In this document: positions 29,079 to 37,376 of the stretch, piece after piece
How the letters are laid out: every line of letters begins with the position of its first letter
Numbering within the stretch: the first letter of the stretch is position 1
DNA from: RYN-230 sp963713815
Lineage (GTDB): Bacteria; Actinomycetota; Actinomycetes; Streptosporangiales; Streptosporangiaceae
Direction: 5' to 3'
NCBI GenBank assembly: GCA_963713815.1
Contig: CAVQNH010000029.1
Span: forward strand, 62,001-126,000
DNA length: 64,000 bases
Position numbers and translations under genes: made by a program
The notes under the pieces: model-generated
The model's database searches: none
Told to the model about the DNA's origin: nothing
Seen by the model: only the letters and a program-made list of their open reading frames with translations

Positions 29079-29549
29079 CTAGGTGGCGCGGCCGAAGTCT
29101 TCGGGGGTGATGGTGTCGAGGAATTCGCGGAACTTTTCGACCTCGTCTTCCTGCTCATCCGGGATGGCCACGCCCGCCTCGTCGAGGACTTCCTCGCTGG
29201 CGTAGATGGCCGCGCCGGTTCGCAGTGCGAGGGCGATGGAATCCGACGGCCTGGCGCTGACTTCCTTCCCGTTCGAGAAGATCAGGTCCGCGAAGAAGAT
29301 GCCGTCCCGCAGCGCGGTGATGTTCACGGTCTGCAGCTGAACCTCGAGCGCTTCCAGCACGTCCCGGAACAGGTCATGGGTCAGCGGACGCGCCGGGACC
29401 ATGCCCTGCTGGGCGAACGCGATCGCGGTTGCCTCGACCGGCCCGATCCAGATCGGCAGGTAACGGTCACCCTGCGTCTCCTTCAGCAGGACGATGGGCT
29501 GGTTCGTGGGCATCTCAACCCGGACGCCGACGACCTCCATCTTCCTCAC
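29079..29549 (-). CDS. Bifunctional nuclease domain (DUF151) protein, Rv1829-like
   Basis: This 156-residue protein matches the DUF151 family throughout: VVGVRVEMPTNQPIVLLKE, GDRYLPIWIGPVEATAIA, RPLTHDLF, SARPSDSIALALR, and a conserved acidic tail PDEQEDEVEKFREFLD. Plant and bacterial relatives were reported as nucleases, but the actinobacterial role is unsettled. GTG 29549 follows GGAGCCGCC; ATG 29540 is an alternative. It sits in the conserved ResR-DUF151-FtsR-GarA block. Confidence 0.95.
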   Translation of the reverse strand: MRKMEVVGVRVEMPTNQPIVLLKETQGDRYLPIWIGPVEATAIAFAQQGMVPARPLTHDLFRDVLEALEVQLQTVNITALRDGIFFADLIFSNGKEVSARPSDSIALALRTGAAIYASEEVLDEAGVAIPDEQEDEVEKFREFLDTITPEDFGRAT

Positions 29550-29696
29550 GGCGGCTCCGTCCTCATCCGCGCCTGACGCGCTGCCTCATGCATGGGCCCT
29601 GCGGTGACTCCCTTGCCAACGTACACCCGTGCTGGCAGAAAGTGCTGTGGCGGCCGGCCCGGGTGGGCTGGCGGCAGACGGCGGGAACCGGCCGGC

Positions 29697-30503
29697 TCAT
29701 GCCCCGGACCTGGCCGCGGCCGGCCCGGCGAATCCTGGCTCGTCATACCCCGTACCCCCCAGCCTGACTTCGGCCGGAGCGGCCTCCCCGGACTCACCGG
29801 CCCAGGCCGCCCGGGCCGCGCCGGTCAGCCCGTCCGTCTGCAGGCCCGCGTCGGCCAGGGCGCTGCCCATCAGCGACGCGTGCAGCTGCAGGGACAGCGC
29901 CGCGATCTCCTGAGCCGTCTGCCCGGCCCGCTCCCGCGACCCGGGGCTGCGCTGCCGCCGGGTGGGCGCCACCACCTGCTCGATCAGGGACGTCTCGCGC
30001 TCCACCGCGGCCCGGACCGCGCGCAGGTGCCGGGCCTGGACCCCGTACCGGCCGAGCGCGACGATGATCCGGGCAGCGTCCACGGCGTCCGGGCCGTACT
30101 GCCGTCCTGAGGGCCGGACCAGGCCGAAGTCTTCCAGCTCGGACAGGTAGACGTCGTCGATGCCGGCCGCGTCGAGCAGTTCCCGCCGGCTGAGCGGCCG
30201 CGGGCCGCGCCGGTGCGGCTGCTCCTCGGGATCGTCCGCACCGTCATCCTCAGCGGCGGCCAGCCGGTCCTTGATCACCCGCAACGGCAGGTACTGGTCG
30301 CGCTGGGCGGTGAGGATGTACCGCAGGCGCGCCACGTCGGCAGGCCCGAACCGCCGGTAGCCCGACGGGGACCGGGCGGGCTGGATCAGCCCCTCGGACT
30401 CCAGGAACCGGATCTTGGACACGCTGACATCAGGGAACTCACCCCGAAGCTGGGCAAGCACCTCACCGATGCCGAAAGAGGCCCGGGCAGGCTGAGCGCT
30501 CAT
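29697..30503 (-). CDS. ftsR: MerR-family cell division regulator FtsR
   Basis: This 268-residue protein starts with a MerR helix-turn-helix (FGIGEVLAQLRGEFPDVSVSKIRFLESEGLIQPARSPSGYRRF). A second regulatory domain follows (SRRELLDAAGIDDVYLSELEDFGLVRP). In Corynebacterium FtsR activates ftsZ; the mycobacterial relative is Rv1828. Its ATG overlaps the garA stop by ATGA, so garA and ftsR are coupled. The last 60 residues are Ala/Gly-rich and poorly conserved. Confidence 0.93.
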   Translation of the reverse strand: MSAQPARASFGIGEVLAQLRGEFPDVSVSKIRFLESEGLIQPARSPSGYRRFGPADVARLRYILTAQRDQYLPLRVIKDRLAAAEDDGADDPEEQPHRRGPRPLSRRELLDAAGIDDVYLSELEDFGLVRPSGRQYGPDAVDAARIIVALGRYGVQARHLRAVRAAVERETSLIEQVVAPTRRQRSPGSRERAGQTAQEIAALSLQLHASLMGSALADAGLQTDGLTGAARAAWAGESGEAAPAEVRLGGTGYDEPGFAGPAAARSGA

Positions 30504-31042
30504 GCCCCTACCTGGGCGCCCCCGCCGCCGCGCTCATACTGGGGCCGCCGCCCGGTCAGGAACACCAGCCGGAACTTGCCGATCTGGACCTCGTCGCCGC
30601 CATTCAGCGGCGCCTCCTCGATCCGCTCCTGGTTGACGTAGGTGCCGTTGAGGCTGCCGACGTCGCGCACGGTGAAGCGGTCGCCGCGGCGGTAGAACTC
30701 GGCATGCCGCCGCGAGACCGTCACGTCATCCAGGAAGATGTCGCTGTCCCGGTGCCGCCCGGCGGTGGTGATGTCGTGGTCGAGAAGGAACCGGCTGCCC
30801 GCGTTCGGGCCGCGCCTGACCACCAGCAGCGCAGTGCCCGGCGGCAGCGAGTCCTCCGGGGCGGCCTGGTCGGTGTAGTCGTCGTAATCGGCGTCGGCCA
30901 GGTCACCGCCCAGCGAGATGGTCGATGTGGTTTCACCGGGGCGCTCGGCCCCGCCACGTGCCAGCATCGTCCCGCAATGCAGGCAAAAACGCGCGTCGTC
31001 AGGATTGGCCTGACCGCAGCGTGTGCAGTAGATGCTCGGCAT
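30500..31042 (-). CDS. garA: GarA/OdhI-type FHA protein with N-terminal zinc ribbon
   Basis: This 180-residue protein has an N-terminal zinc ribbon (C6, C9, C20, C23). The phospho-acceptor-like motif ETTS lies at 37-40, and an FHA domain follows (GRHRDSDIFLDDVTVSRRHAEF, NGTYVN). In mycobacteria and corynebacteria GarA/OdhI is phosphorylated on the ETTS threonines by Ser/Thr kinases and controls 2-oxoglutarate dehydrogenase and glutamate metabolism. The same function is inferred here. ATG 31042 places the zinc ribbon at the very start; the GAGGAGAGG stretch upstream is somewhat distant. Confidence 0.92.
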   Translation of the reverse strand: MPSIYCTRCGQANPDDARFCLHCGTMLARGGAERPGETTSTISLGGDLADADYDDYTDQAAPEDSLPPGTALLVVRRGPNAGSRFLLDHDITTAGRHRDSDIFLDDVTVSRRHAEFYRRGDRFTVRDVGSLNGTYVNQERIEEAPLNGGDEVQIGKFRLVFLTGRRPQYERGGGGAQVGA

Positions 31043-31506
31043 GTCGAGGCCCAGCCTCTCCTCTGCTGGCCATGGGCTCGGGGCGGGGATCGCGTCGGAC
31101 CTGGCCCTTTCCCCGGGCTCGGACGTAGCGTGCTCGGCGGACGCAGTCCACGCTACCTGGGCCGCGCCCGGCCGGTCCATGCGCCACGCGCGTCGTCCCG
31201 CCGGGGTAAACCGCGCCCACCATCCCCGGCGACGTCCTTGACCTTGGGATGACCGCCCAGAGGACGATTCCGCCCCTCCGGGCGCGCCCGGGCCGCTTTC
31301 GCGGCGCCTACGCCACATCCTGGCCGCACCTCCGACGCACGACTCGTGCACGCTCCGATGAGGTGGATTGTCTCATGGGTGGCGATGCCCTCGCTGGACA
31401 CTGAGCTGGCCAGCTTAACGCGCTGACCGTCCGGTGACAGGGTAATCGCCAGACCGTGCCGCTCAGTCCGTTACGGCGGCCAGATCGCTCCGCTACGGCG
31501 GCCCGG
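31043..31506. other. Intergenic region between garA and the sugar nucleotidyltransferase
   Basis: These 464 bases precede garA. In mycobacteria gcvH occupies this position; no GcvH-like frame is seen here. A palindrome AGCTGGCCAGCT lies near 31404-31415. A small minus-strand frame at 31153-31401 has no recognisable product. The garA-ftsR promoter should be in this stretch. Confidence 0.45.
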
Positions 31507-31540
31507 TCAGCTGCCAGATCGCTCCGCCACGGCGGCCCAC
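31470..31540. repeat. Duplicated 3' end of the sugar nucleotidyltransferase gene
   Basis: The motif CCGCTACGGCGGCC, linked to AGATCGCTCC, occurs three times. The last copy encodes the C-terminal residues of the guanylyltransferase/phosphomannomutase protein. The others lie just past its stop codon, so the gene's end has been reiterated outside it. Confidence 0.5.
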
Positions 31541-34005
31541 TCGTCCAGCAGGGCCTGGGCGGTGTCGGCGTCCGCGCCTTCCGCCCACAGGTGGGTCACC
31601 GCCTCCGAGGGGTCGGGCAGCACCAGGACCCAGCCCCCGTCCGGCTCCACGATCCGGACCCCGTCGGTGGTATCGATGATCCGGTCACCGGCCGCCTCCA
31701 CCACGGTCCGCATCACGCTGCCCTTGGCCGCCCACGGCGTGGGCATGGACCGGCGCAGCAGGTGCGCGGCCGGGATCCGGGCGTCGATCTGGCTGAGCGA
31801 CAGCCGGGTCCGGGCGACCAGGCCGAGCAGCCGGGCGAAGGCCGCGATGCCATCCAGGGTCCGGCTGAACTCGGGCACCACGAACCCGCCGCGGCCGTCG
31901 CCGCCGAAAATTACATCGTCCCCCGCGGTGGCCTCGGTGAGGCCGTGCAGCGAGGTGGGCGTCCAGTCCACGTGCACCCCGTGGAACCGGCAGACCTGCT
32001 CGGCCACCCGGGTGGTGGTCACCGGCAGCGCGACCCGGCCGGACCGCCGTTCGGCCGCGATGAGGTCCAGCGCGACCAGCAGCGCCCGGTCGTCGCTGAT
32101 CATCGCGCCCTTGTCGTCCACGAGCATGATCCGCTCGCCGACCTGGTCGAACCGGACCCCGAAGGCGGCCCGGGACGAGGCGACCAGCTCAGACAGCCGC
32201 TGCATGCCCGCCCGGACCTGGGCCAGGCTCTGGGTGGGGGTGGCCTCGTCGAGCCGGTTGTTGACGGTGAGCGCATCCACCCCGAGCCGGCCGAGCAGGC
32301 TGGGCAGCACCAGCGACACCGTGCCGCCGGCGCAGTCGACCACGACCTTCAGCCCTGCCTCGCGCACCCCGGTGAGGTTGACGCTGCGGGCCAGTTCCTG
32401 CGTGTAGGACTCGACGACCCGGGACGGGTAGGTGAGCTCGGCGATCTCGCCGGGGAAGGCCCGGCGGTACTCCTGGCGGGAGAAGACCCGTTCCAGCTTG
32501 CGCGCGGCGGCCTGGGACAGTTCCGCCCCCCGCTCGTCCAGGAACACGATGTCGATCGACTGCGGGTCCCCGGAGGTGGTGCGCAGCGCGACGCCACCGC
32601 TGCAGACGCTGCGCGCGGTCTGGAACCGGGCCACCGGCAGCGGCTGCGCTTCCAGGTCCACCACGTTGATCGCGCTGGCGTTCAGCGCGCACTGCACGGC
32701 CCGCTTGAGCGCTCGCGCGGCCCGGGACACGTCCCGCGACGTGGTGACCATCGATCCCTTCTTCAGCGTGGTCGCGTATGCGCTGGTCAGCCGCACGCAC
32801 AGCTCGGGCGTGATCTCCACGTTGACCAGGCCGGACACGCCGCGCGGGCCGAACAGGGTGCGCTGGCCGCGCGATTCCCAGATGACGCTGGTGTTCACCA
32901 CCGCGCCCGCCTCGATGGTCTTGAACGGGTAGACCTTGACGCCCGCGGAGAGATAGGCCTCCGGCTCGATCACGCACTCGTCGCCGACCACCGCGCCTTC
33001 CTCGATCCGCGCGGACGGCATCACGTCGGTGTTCTTGCCGATGACGCAGCCGCGCAGCGTGACACCCTGGCCGACGTACACGTTGTTGTGCACCACGGCG
33101 CGGTGCAGGAACGCGCCCTCCTTGACCACCACGTTGCTGCCCAGCACGGTGAACTCGCGCAGTTCCGCGCCCGCCTCGACCTTGGCGTAGTCCCCGATGC
33201 AGATCGGCCCGGACAGCAGGGCGTCCGGGTCGACTTCGGCACCTTCCGCCACCCAGACCCCGGGCGATACCTCGAACCCGTCGATCTCGGTGTCCACCCG
33301 GCCGGACAGCACGTCGGCCTGGGCCTTGAGGTAGCTCTCGTGCGTGCCGACGTCTTCCCAGTAGCCGTCCGCGATCCACCCGAACAGCGGCGCCCCGCGC
33401 TTGAGCAGGGCGGGGAACACGTCAGCGGACCAGTCCACGGACTCGCCGGGAGCCACCTCGGCCAGCACCTCGGGCTCCATCACGTAGATCCCGGTGTTGA
33501 CGGTGTCCGAGAACACCTGCCCCCAGGTCGGCTTCTCCAGGAACCGCTGGATCCGGCCGTCCTCGTCCACGATGATGATGCCGAACTCCAGCGGGTTCGG
33601 CACCCGGGTGAGCCCCACGGTGACCAGGGCACCGTTTTCCTTGTGCGCGCGGACCATGGCGGTCAGGTCGATGTCGGTCAGCGCGTCCCCCGAGATCACC
33701 AGGAACGGCTCGTCGCGCAGTTCGTCCTGGGCGTTCTTCACGCTGCCCGCCGTGCCGAGCGGGGCCTCTTCCGTCGCGTACCGGAGGCTCATCCCGACGT
33801 CCTCGCCGTCGCCGAAGTAGTTGCGCACCAGCGAGGCCAGGAATTGGACGGTGACCACCGTCTCGTCGAAACCGTGCCGCTTCAGCAGCCGCAGCACGTG
33901 TTCCATGATCGGCTTGTTGCACACGGGCAGCAGCGGCTTGGGCTGGTTGGCGGTCATCGGGCGCAGCCGGGTGCCCTCTCCGCCGGCCATCACGACGGCC
34001 TTCAC
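31507..34005 (-). CDS. Mannose-1-phosphate guanylyltransferase / phosphomannomutase-like fusion
   Basis: This 832-residue protein has three parts. The first is a nucleotidyltransferase domain (MKAVVMAGGEGTRLRPMT, residues 1-230, with GDALTDID). The second is a left-handed beta-helix of hexapeptide repeats (about 250-350). The third is a phosphohexomutase-like domain to the end (TTSRDVSRAARALKRA as the presumed phosphoserine loop, FGVRFDQVGERIMLVDDKG). It should supply GDP-mannose for mannosylated lipids and glycans. It matches the large protein found next to cardiolipin synthase in Streptomyces. The mutase serine loop is unlike the classic TASHNP, so mutase activity is uncertain. Start GTG 34005. 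Confidence 0.9.
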   Translation of the reverse strand: MKAVVMAGGEGTRLRPMTANQPKPLLPVCNKPIMEHVLRLLKRHGFDETVVTVQFLASLVRNYFGDGEDVGMSLRYATEEAPLGTAGSVKNAQDELRDEPFLVISGDALTDIDLTAMVRAHKENGALVTVGLTRVPNPLEFGIIIVDEDGRIQRFLEKPTWGQVFSDTVNTGIYVMEPEVLAEVAPGESVDWSADVFPALLKRGAPLFGWIADGYWEDVGTHESYLKAQADVLSGRVDTEIDGFEVSPGVWVAEGAEVDPDALLSGPICIGDYAKVEAGAELREFTVLGSNVVVKEGAFLHRAVVHNNVYVGQGVTLRGCVIGKNTDVMPSARIEEGAVVGDECVIEPEAYLSAGVKVYPFKTIEAGAVVNTSVIWESRGQRTLFGPRGVSGLVNVEITPELCVRLTSAYATTLKKGSMVTTSRDVSRAARALKRAVQCALNASAINVVDLEAQPLPVARFQTARSVCSGGVALRTTSGDPQSIDIVFLDERGAELSQAAARKLERVFSRQEYRRAFPGEIAELTYPSRVVESYTQELARSVNLTGVREAGLKVVVDCAGGTVSLVLPSLLGRLGVDALTVNNRLDEATPTQSLAQVRAGMQRLSELVASSRAAFGVRFDQVGERIMLVDDKGAMISDDRALLVALDLIAAERRSGRVALPVTTTRVAEQVCRFHGVHVDWTPTSLHGLTEATAGDDVIFGGDGRGGFVVPEFSRTLDGIAAFARLLGLVARTRLSLSQIDARIPAAHLLRRSMPTPWAAKGSVMRTVVEAAGDRIIDTTDGVRIVEPDGGWVLVLPDPSEAVTHLWAEGADADTAQALLDEWAAVAERSGS

Positions 34006-34134
34006 CGGTGGCGGGCCTCCTTCACCTTCGTCCGGGCCAGCTTCCCTTGGTCCCCGCGCCCAGGCCGGCCGGCGGATCGGCGGGGTGACTCCATCATGAC
34101 GGGCGGCTCGCGACCGGCCAACGCCGCTACCTCG

Positions 34135-34935
34135 TTAGCCATCCGGTTGTTCCGGTTCGGCCACCTCGCCGGCCGGTCCCTGCCCGCCTGCCGCCTCCGG
34201 GCCGCCCTCGGGCGCTGGCCCGGCCGGAGCGGACGTGAGCCGCCAGGCCTGGACCAGGTACAACCCGGCCGCCACCCAGTACAGCGCGGTGCCCCAGGCC
34301 ACGAACGCCCAGCCGACCACCTTGGCCACCAGCGCCGCGTGGCCGGAGTAGGCGCCCAGCAGGAGCAGCGGGAACGCATCGAACAGGCACAGCGTCGCCG
34401 CCTTGCCCACGAAACTGACCTGGAGCGGCTCCCAGCCGCGGGCCCGCAGCCGGAGCAGGGCCACGGCGAGCACGAGTTCCCGGCCGACCAGCACGCCCAC
34501 CAGCCACCAGGGGATGATGGCCCGGATGGCCAGCCCGATGAGCATGACCCCGATGTAGAGCCGGTCCGCGGTGGGGTCGAGCACCTGCCCGAGCCGGCTC
34601 TCCTGGTGCAGGGCCCGGGCCAGCTTCCCGTCCAGCCAGTCCGACGCGGCGGCGGCGATGAGCAGGATGACGGCCCAGCCGTCCGCGTGCGGCCCGAGCA
34701 CCAGCCACAGGAACACCGGGACGCCGAGCAGGCGCGCGATGCTGAGCGCGTTGGGCACGGTCCAGATCCGGTCCGGCAGCCGGTCAGGATCCGGCTCCCG
34801 GGCCGGGACGCCCGCCTGGACTCCGGCCGTGGTCCCGGCGGTGAGGTCAGGGCCGGCCTGCTCCCCCTCCGCCGCAGCGTCCGGTGCGCTGCTGTTTCCG
34901 ACCACGCCGCGGGCCCCTTTGTTCGTGGTGCACAC
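34135..34935 (-). CDS. cls: CDP-alcohol phosphatidyltransferase, probable cardiolipin synthase
   Basis: This 266-residue membrane protein has the CDP-alcohol phosphotransferase signature D-x2-DG-x2-AR-x8-G-x3-D-x3-D (SDWLDGKLAR ... GQVLDPTADR) and several transmembrane helices. Its position beside the guanylyltransferase gene matches Streptomyces coelicolor SCO1389, the eukaryote-like cardiolipin synthase. Phosphatidylglycerophosphate synthase is the alternative. The first 55 residues and last 35 are low-complexity. Start GTG 34935. Confidence 0.85.
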   Translation of the reverse strand: MCTTNKGARGVVGNSSAPDAAAEGEQAGPDLTAGTTAGVQAGVPAREPDPDRLPDRIWTVPNALSIARLLGVPVFLWLVLGPHADGWAVILLIAAAASDWLDGKLARALHQESRLGQVLDPTADRLYIGVMLIGLAIRAIIPWWLVGVLVGRELVLAVALLRLRARGWEPLQVSFVGKAATLCLFDAFPLLLLGAYSGHAALVAKVVGWAFVAWGTALYWVAAGLYLVQAWRLTSAPAGPAPEGGPEAAGGQGPAGEVAEPEQPDG

Positions 34936-34947
34936 CCCTGGCCGACA

Positions 34948-36204
34948 CTACCCGGCGCCCGTCGTGCGGCCCGGCGGCAGGCTGGCCGCCTTGGCCGTCA
35001 GGTAGTGCCGCTCGCGCAGGTTGGCGGTGCCCGCGGCGGCGGCCCGGAACTCGCTGGCGGCCCCGGCGCCGTCCCCGGCCATCTCCAGCAGGTGGCCGCG
35101 CACCGCGTGGAACCGGTGATGGCCGCCGAGCTGGCCGCGGACCCCGTCCAGCCGGGCCAGGCCGGCGGCCGGGCCCGCCACCATGGCCTCGGCCACCGCC
35201 CGGTTGAGGGTCACCATCGGGTTGCCCGTCCGGCGCTCCAGCCACCCGTACAGGGACAGGATCTGCGCCCAGTCGGTCCCGTCGTGGCTGGGCGCCTGGT
35301 CGTGCACGGCGGCGATCGCGGCCTGGATCTGGTACTCCCCCGGCTGTCCCTGCCGCAGCGCCCCGGTGATCAGCGTGATCCCCTCGGTGATGAGCGCCCG
35401 GTCCCACCGGCTGCGGTCCTGCACGGCCAGCGGGATGAGCTCGCCGCCGGGGCCGGTCCGGGCGGGCCGCCGGGCGTCGGTGAGCACCATCAGCGCCAGC
35501 AGACCGGTCACCTCCGGGTCGGCGGGCAGGCTGGCGTGCAGCCCCCGGGCCAGCCGGATGGCCTCGCCGGACAGGTCGCTGCGGGCCAGGTCGGGGCCGC
35601 CGCTGCTGGCGTATCCCTCGTTAAACAGCAGGTAGAGGACGTGCAGCACGGACCGGAGGCGCCCAGCCCGCTGGTCCGGCGGCGGCAGCGTGAACGGCTC
35701 GCCGGAGGCTTTCAGGGTGGCCTTGGCCCGGCTGACCCGCTGGGCCATGGTCGGCTCCGGCACCAGGAACGCGGCGGCGATCTCCCGGGTGGTCAGGCCG
35801 CCGACCGCGCGCAGCGTGAGCGGGATGGCCGAGCCCGGGGTGAGCGACGGGTGGCAGCACATGAACATGAGGATCAGCGAGTCGTCCCGCGCGGTGTCGT
35901 CCTCGCCCGGCGCCGGCCCGGCCGGCGCGGTCAGCGACCACGAGGCGGCCAGCACCTCCCGGCGGCGCCGGGCCTCCTCGCTGCGGTACTCGTCGGTCAG
36001 CCGGCGCGCGGCCACCCGGATCAGCCAGCCGAGCGGGTTGCCCGGCGTCCCGTCCGCGGGCCACCGGGTCGCCGCGGCCAGCAGCGCCTCCTGGACCGCG
36101 TCCTCGGCGGCGGCGAAGTCCCCGGAGCGCCGGGCCACGGCCCCGAGGGCCCGCGGCGCCAGCTCCCGCAGCAGGCCCTCGGTAGTGGTGGCCCCGGCGG
36201 TCAC
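34948..36204 (-). CDS. ECF42-type sigma factor (copy 1)
   Basis: This 418-residue protein has sigma region 2 (EDAVQEALLAAATRWP ... NPLGWLIRVAARRLTDEYRS) and region 4 (IPLTLRAVGGLTTREIAAAFLVPEPTMAQRVSRAK). A long C-terminal TPR-like extension (FNEGYASSGG ... AIAAVHDQAPSHDGTDW) follows. That extension and the adjoining DGPF protein define group ECF42, which has no anti-sigma factor and is thought to be controlled through the C-terminal domain. GTG 36204 lies only 7 bases after the DGPF stop; GGGAGG directly abuts it, so the start is provisional. Confidence 0.93.
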   Translation of the reverse strand: MTAGATTTEGLLRELAPRALGAVARRSGDFAAAEDAVQEALLAAATRWPADGTPGNPLGWLIRVAARRLTDEYRSEEARRRREVLAASWSLTAPAGPAPGEDDTARDDSLILMFMCCHPSLTPGSAIPLTLRAVGGLTTREIAAAFLVPEPTMAQRVSRAKATLKASGEPFTLPPPDQRAGRLRSVLHVLYLLFNEGYASSGGPDLARSDLSGEAIRLARGLHASLPADPEVTGLLALMVLTDARRPARTGPGGELIPLAVQDRSRWDRALITEGITLITGALRQGQPGEYQIQAAIAAVHDQAPSHDGTDWAQILSLYGWLERRTGNPMVTLNRAVAEAMVAGPAAGLARLDGVRGQLGGHHRFHAVRGHLLEMAGDGAGAASEFRAAAAGTANLRERHYLTAKAASLPPGRTTGAG

Positions 36205-36211
36205 CCTCCCG

Positions 36212-36613
36212 TCAGAGCTCCGGGTCGGGCGCGCTGAGTACCTGCCGGACCTCGATGGGCTGGCGGATCGGCATCCCGTCCGGGCCGGGCGCGGCGGAGG
36301 CCTGCGCGGCGATCTCGATGGCCCGCGCGGGCGTGTCCACGTTGACCAGCCGGTACCCGGCCAGCAGCTCCTTGGCTTCGGGGAACGGGCCGTCGGTGAT
36401 CACCGGCGCACCGGTCCCGTCCGACACGACCCGCCGCGCCTGCTCGGGGCCGGCCAGCCCCTGCGCGTCCACGAGCTCGCCCCGCTCGAGGAGCTCGCTG
36501 TTCAGTGCGTGCTGGAAGTCGATGTGGGCCTTGATATCCGCGGGTGACCACTCGGGCATCGGCGGGCAGTCAGACTCCACGGGCCCGTAGTTCTGCAGCA
36601 GCATGAATCGCAT
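36212..36613 (-). CDS. DGPF-family (YCII-related) protein, ECF42 partner (copy 1)
   Basis: This 133-residue YCII-like protein carries the signature DGPF at 74-77 (VITDGPFPEAKELLAGY) and an N-terminal MRFMLLQNYG strand. DGPF proteins are co-encoded with ECF42 sigma factors. Their biochemical role is unknown. ATG 36613 follows AGGGAGGATGAACCG. It lies 7 bases upstream of the sigma gene, so they form one operon. Confidence 0.93.
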   Translation of the reverse strand: MRFMLLQNYGPVESDCPPMPEWSPADIKAHIDFQHALNSELLERGELVDAQGLAGPEQARRVVSDGTGAPVITDGPFPEAKELLAGYRLVNVDTPARAIEIAAQASAAPGPDGMPIRQPIEVRQVLSAPDPEL

Positions 36614-36797
36614 CGGTTCATCCTCCCTGGTCAAGGGGCGCCACGGTAGCGCCCACAGCCAGGTATCGGGGCTGGCCCCCGATTCTCGACATGGTTCCCG
36701 GCCGGGCCCGATACCTCGCGCTGCGGGGAGTGAGGCTGCTGAGACGGGGTAGTGGAGGCCCCAACTGCACATGCCCAATGGAACAGAGGAGCAGCTC

Positions 36798-37085
36798 ATG
36801 CTCACACTGACCGACAGTGCCGTGACGGCCATCCGTAACCTCACCTCCCAGCCGGAACTGCCCGACGACACCGGCCTGCGCATCATGTCGCAGGACGAGG
36901 GCGGCCCGGCGTTCCAGGTCACCCTGGCCGATAGCCCGGTCCAGGGGGACCAGGTGATCGAGACCGAGGGCGCGCGCGTCTTCCTGGAGCCCGGCGCCGC
37001 GGTGGCGCTGGACGACAAGTCGCTGGACGCGCAGGTGGACGAGGAAGGAACCGTCGCCTTCACCCTCGCCGAGCAGGCGATCTGA
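36798..37085 (+). CDS. HesB/IscA-like protein lacking cysteines
   Basis: This 95-residue protein has the A-type carrier fold pattern (MLTLTDSAVTAIRNL, TGLRIMSQ, GARVFLEPGAAVALDDKSLD). None of the three cysteines that hold iron or an Fe-S cluster in IscA/HesB is present; there is no cysteine at all. Such Cys-less relatives occur in many actinomycetes with no known role. ATG 36798 follows GAGGAGCAGCTC. A double terminator follows. Confidence 0.85.
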   Translation: MLTLTDSAVTAIRNLTSQPELPDDTGLRIMSQDEGGPAFQVTLADSPVQGDQVIETEGARVFLEPGAAVALDDKSLDAQVDEEGTVAFTLAEQAI

Positions 37086-37091
37086 GCATCC

Positions 37092-37173
37092 CGCGGCGGG
37101 CGCCCAGGCGGCCCCCGCCGCGCTGAAGGCTGGCCCGCGGGCCCGCGCGAACCTCGCCGGGCCCGCGGGCCAG
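37092..37173 (+). terminator. Two consecutive perfect hairpins after the HesB-like gene
   Basis: The first stem pairs CGCGGCGGG (37092-37100) with CCCGCCGCG (37114-37122). The second is a perfect 16-bp stem, CTGGCCCGCGGGCCCG (37130-37145) with its complement at 37158-37173. A T-rich tail (TCTGCTTTAAATTC) follows. They lie 6 bases after the stop codon. Confidence 0.85.
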
Positions 37174-37316
37174 TCTGCTTTAAATTCTCCGCAACGGGTC
37201 CTTATCAGGGATCACGGCTCGCGCTTGCGTCATCACACCGCGCGGATAGTTCCGTTTGAGCTGGGCATGGAGTTCCGGCCGGCGTGCACCGGGCGGCCGG
37301 GGCGAGCGATAGCCCG

Positions 37317-37376
37317 GCAGTGCCTGCCGGATGAGGGCCTGCCCGGTCAGGGCCTGCCCGGTCAGGCCGCCTGCCA
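37317..37376. repeat. 15-bp repeats reiterating the thiolase stop-codon context
   Basis: GGGCCTGCCCGGTCA occurs twice and a diverged copy precedes it, ending at the stop codon of the thiolase gene (37362). Read on the minus strand, the unit places another TGA 15 bases after the true stop. Confidence 0.65.

Noticed and set aside
31153..31401. Minus-strand 82-codon frame upstream of garA, considered as a gcvH remnant
   Set aside because: No lipoyl-domain motif is present and no ribosome binding site was seen.
31456..36237. Very long plus-strand open frame of about 1590 codons
   Set aside because: It lies opposite three well-identified minus-strand genes and shows only low-complexity shadow sequence. 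Long antisense frames are common at this base composition.
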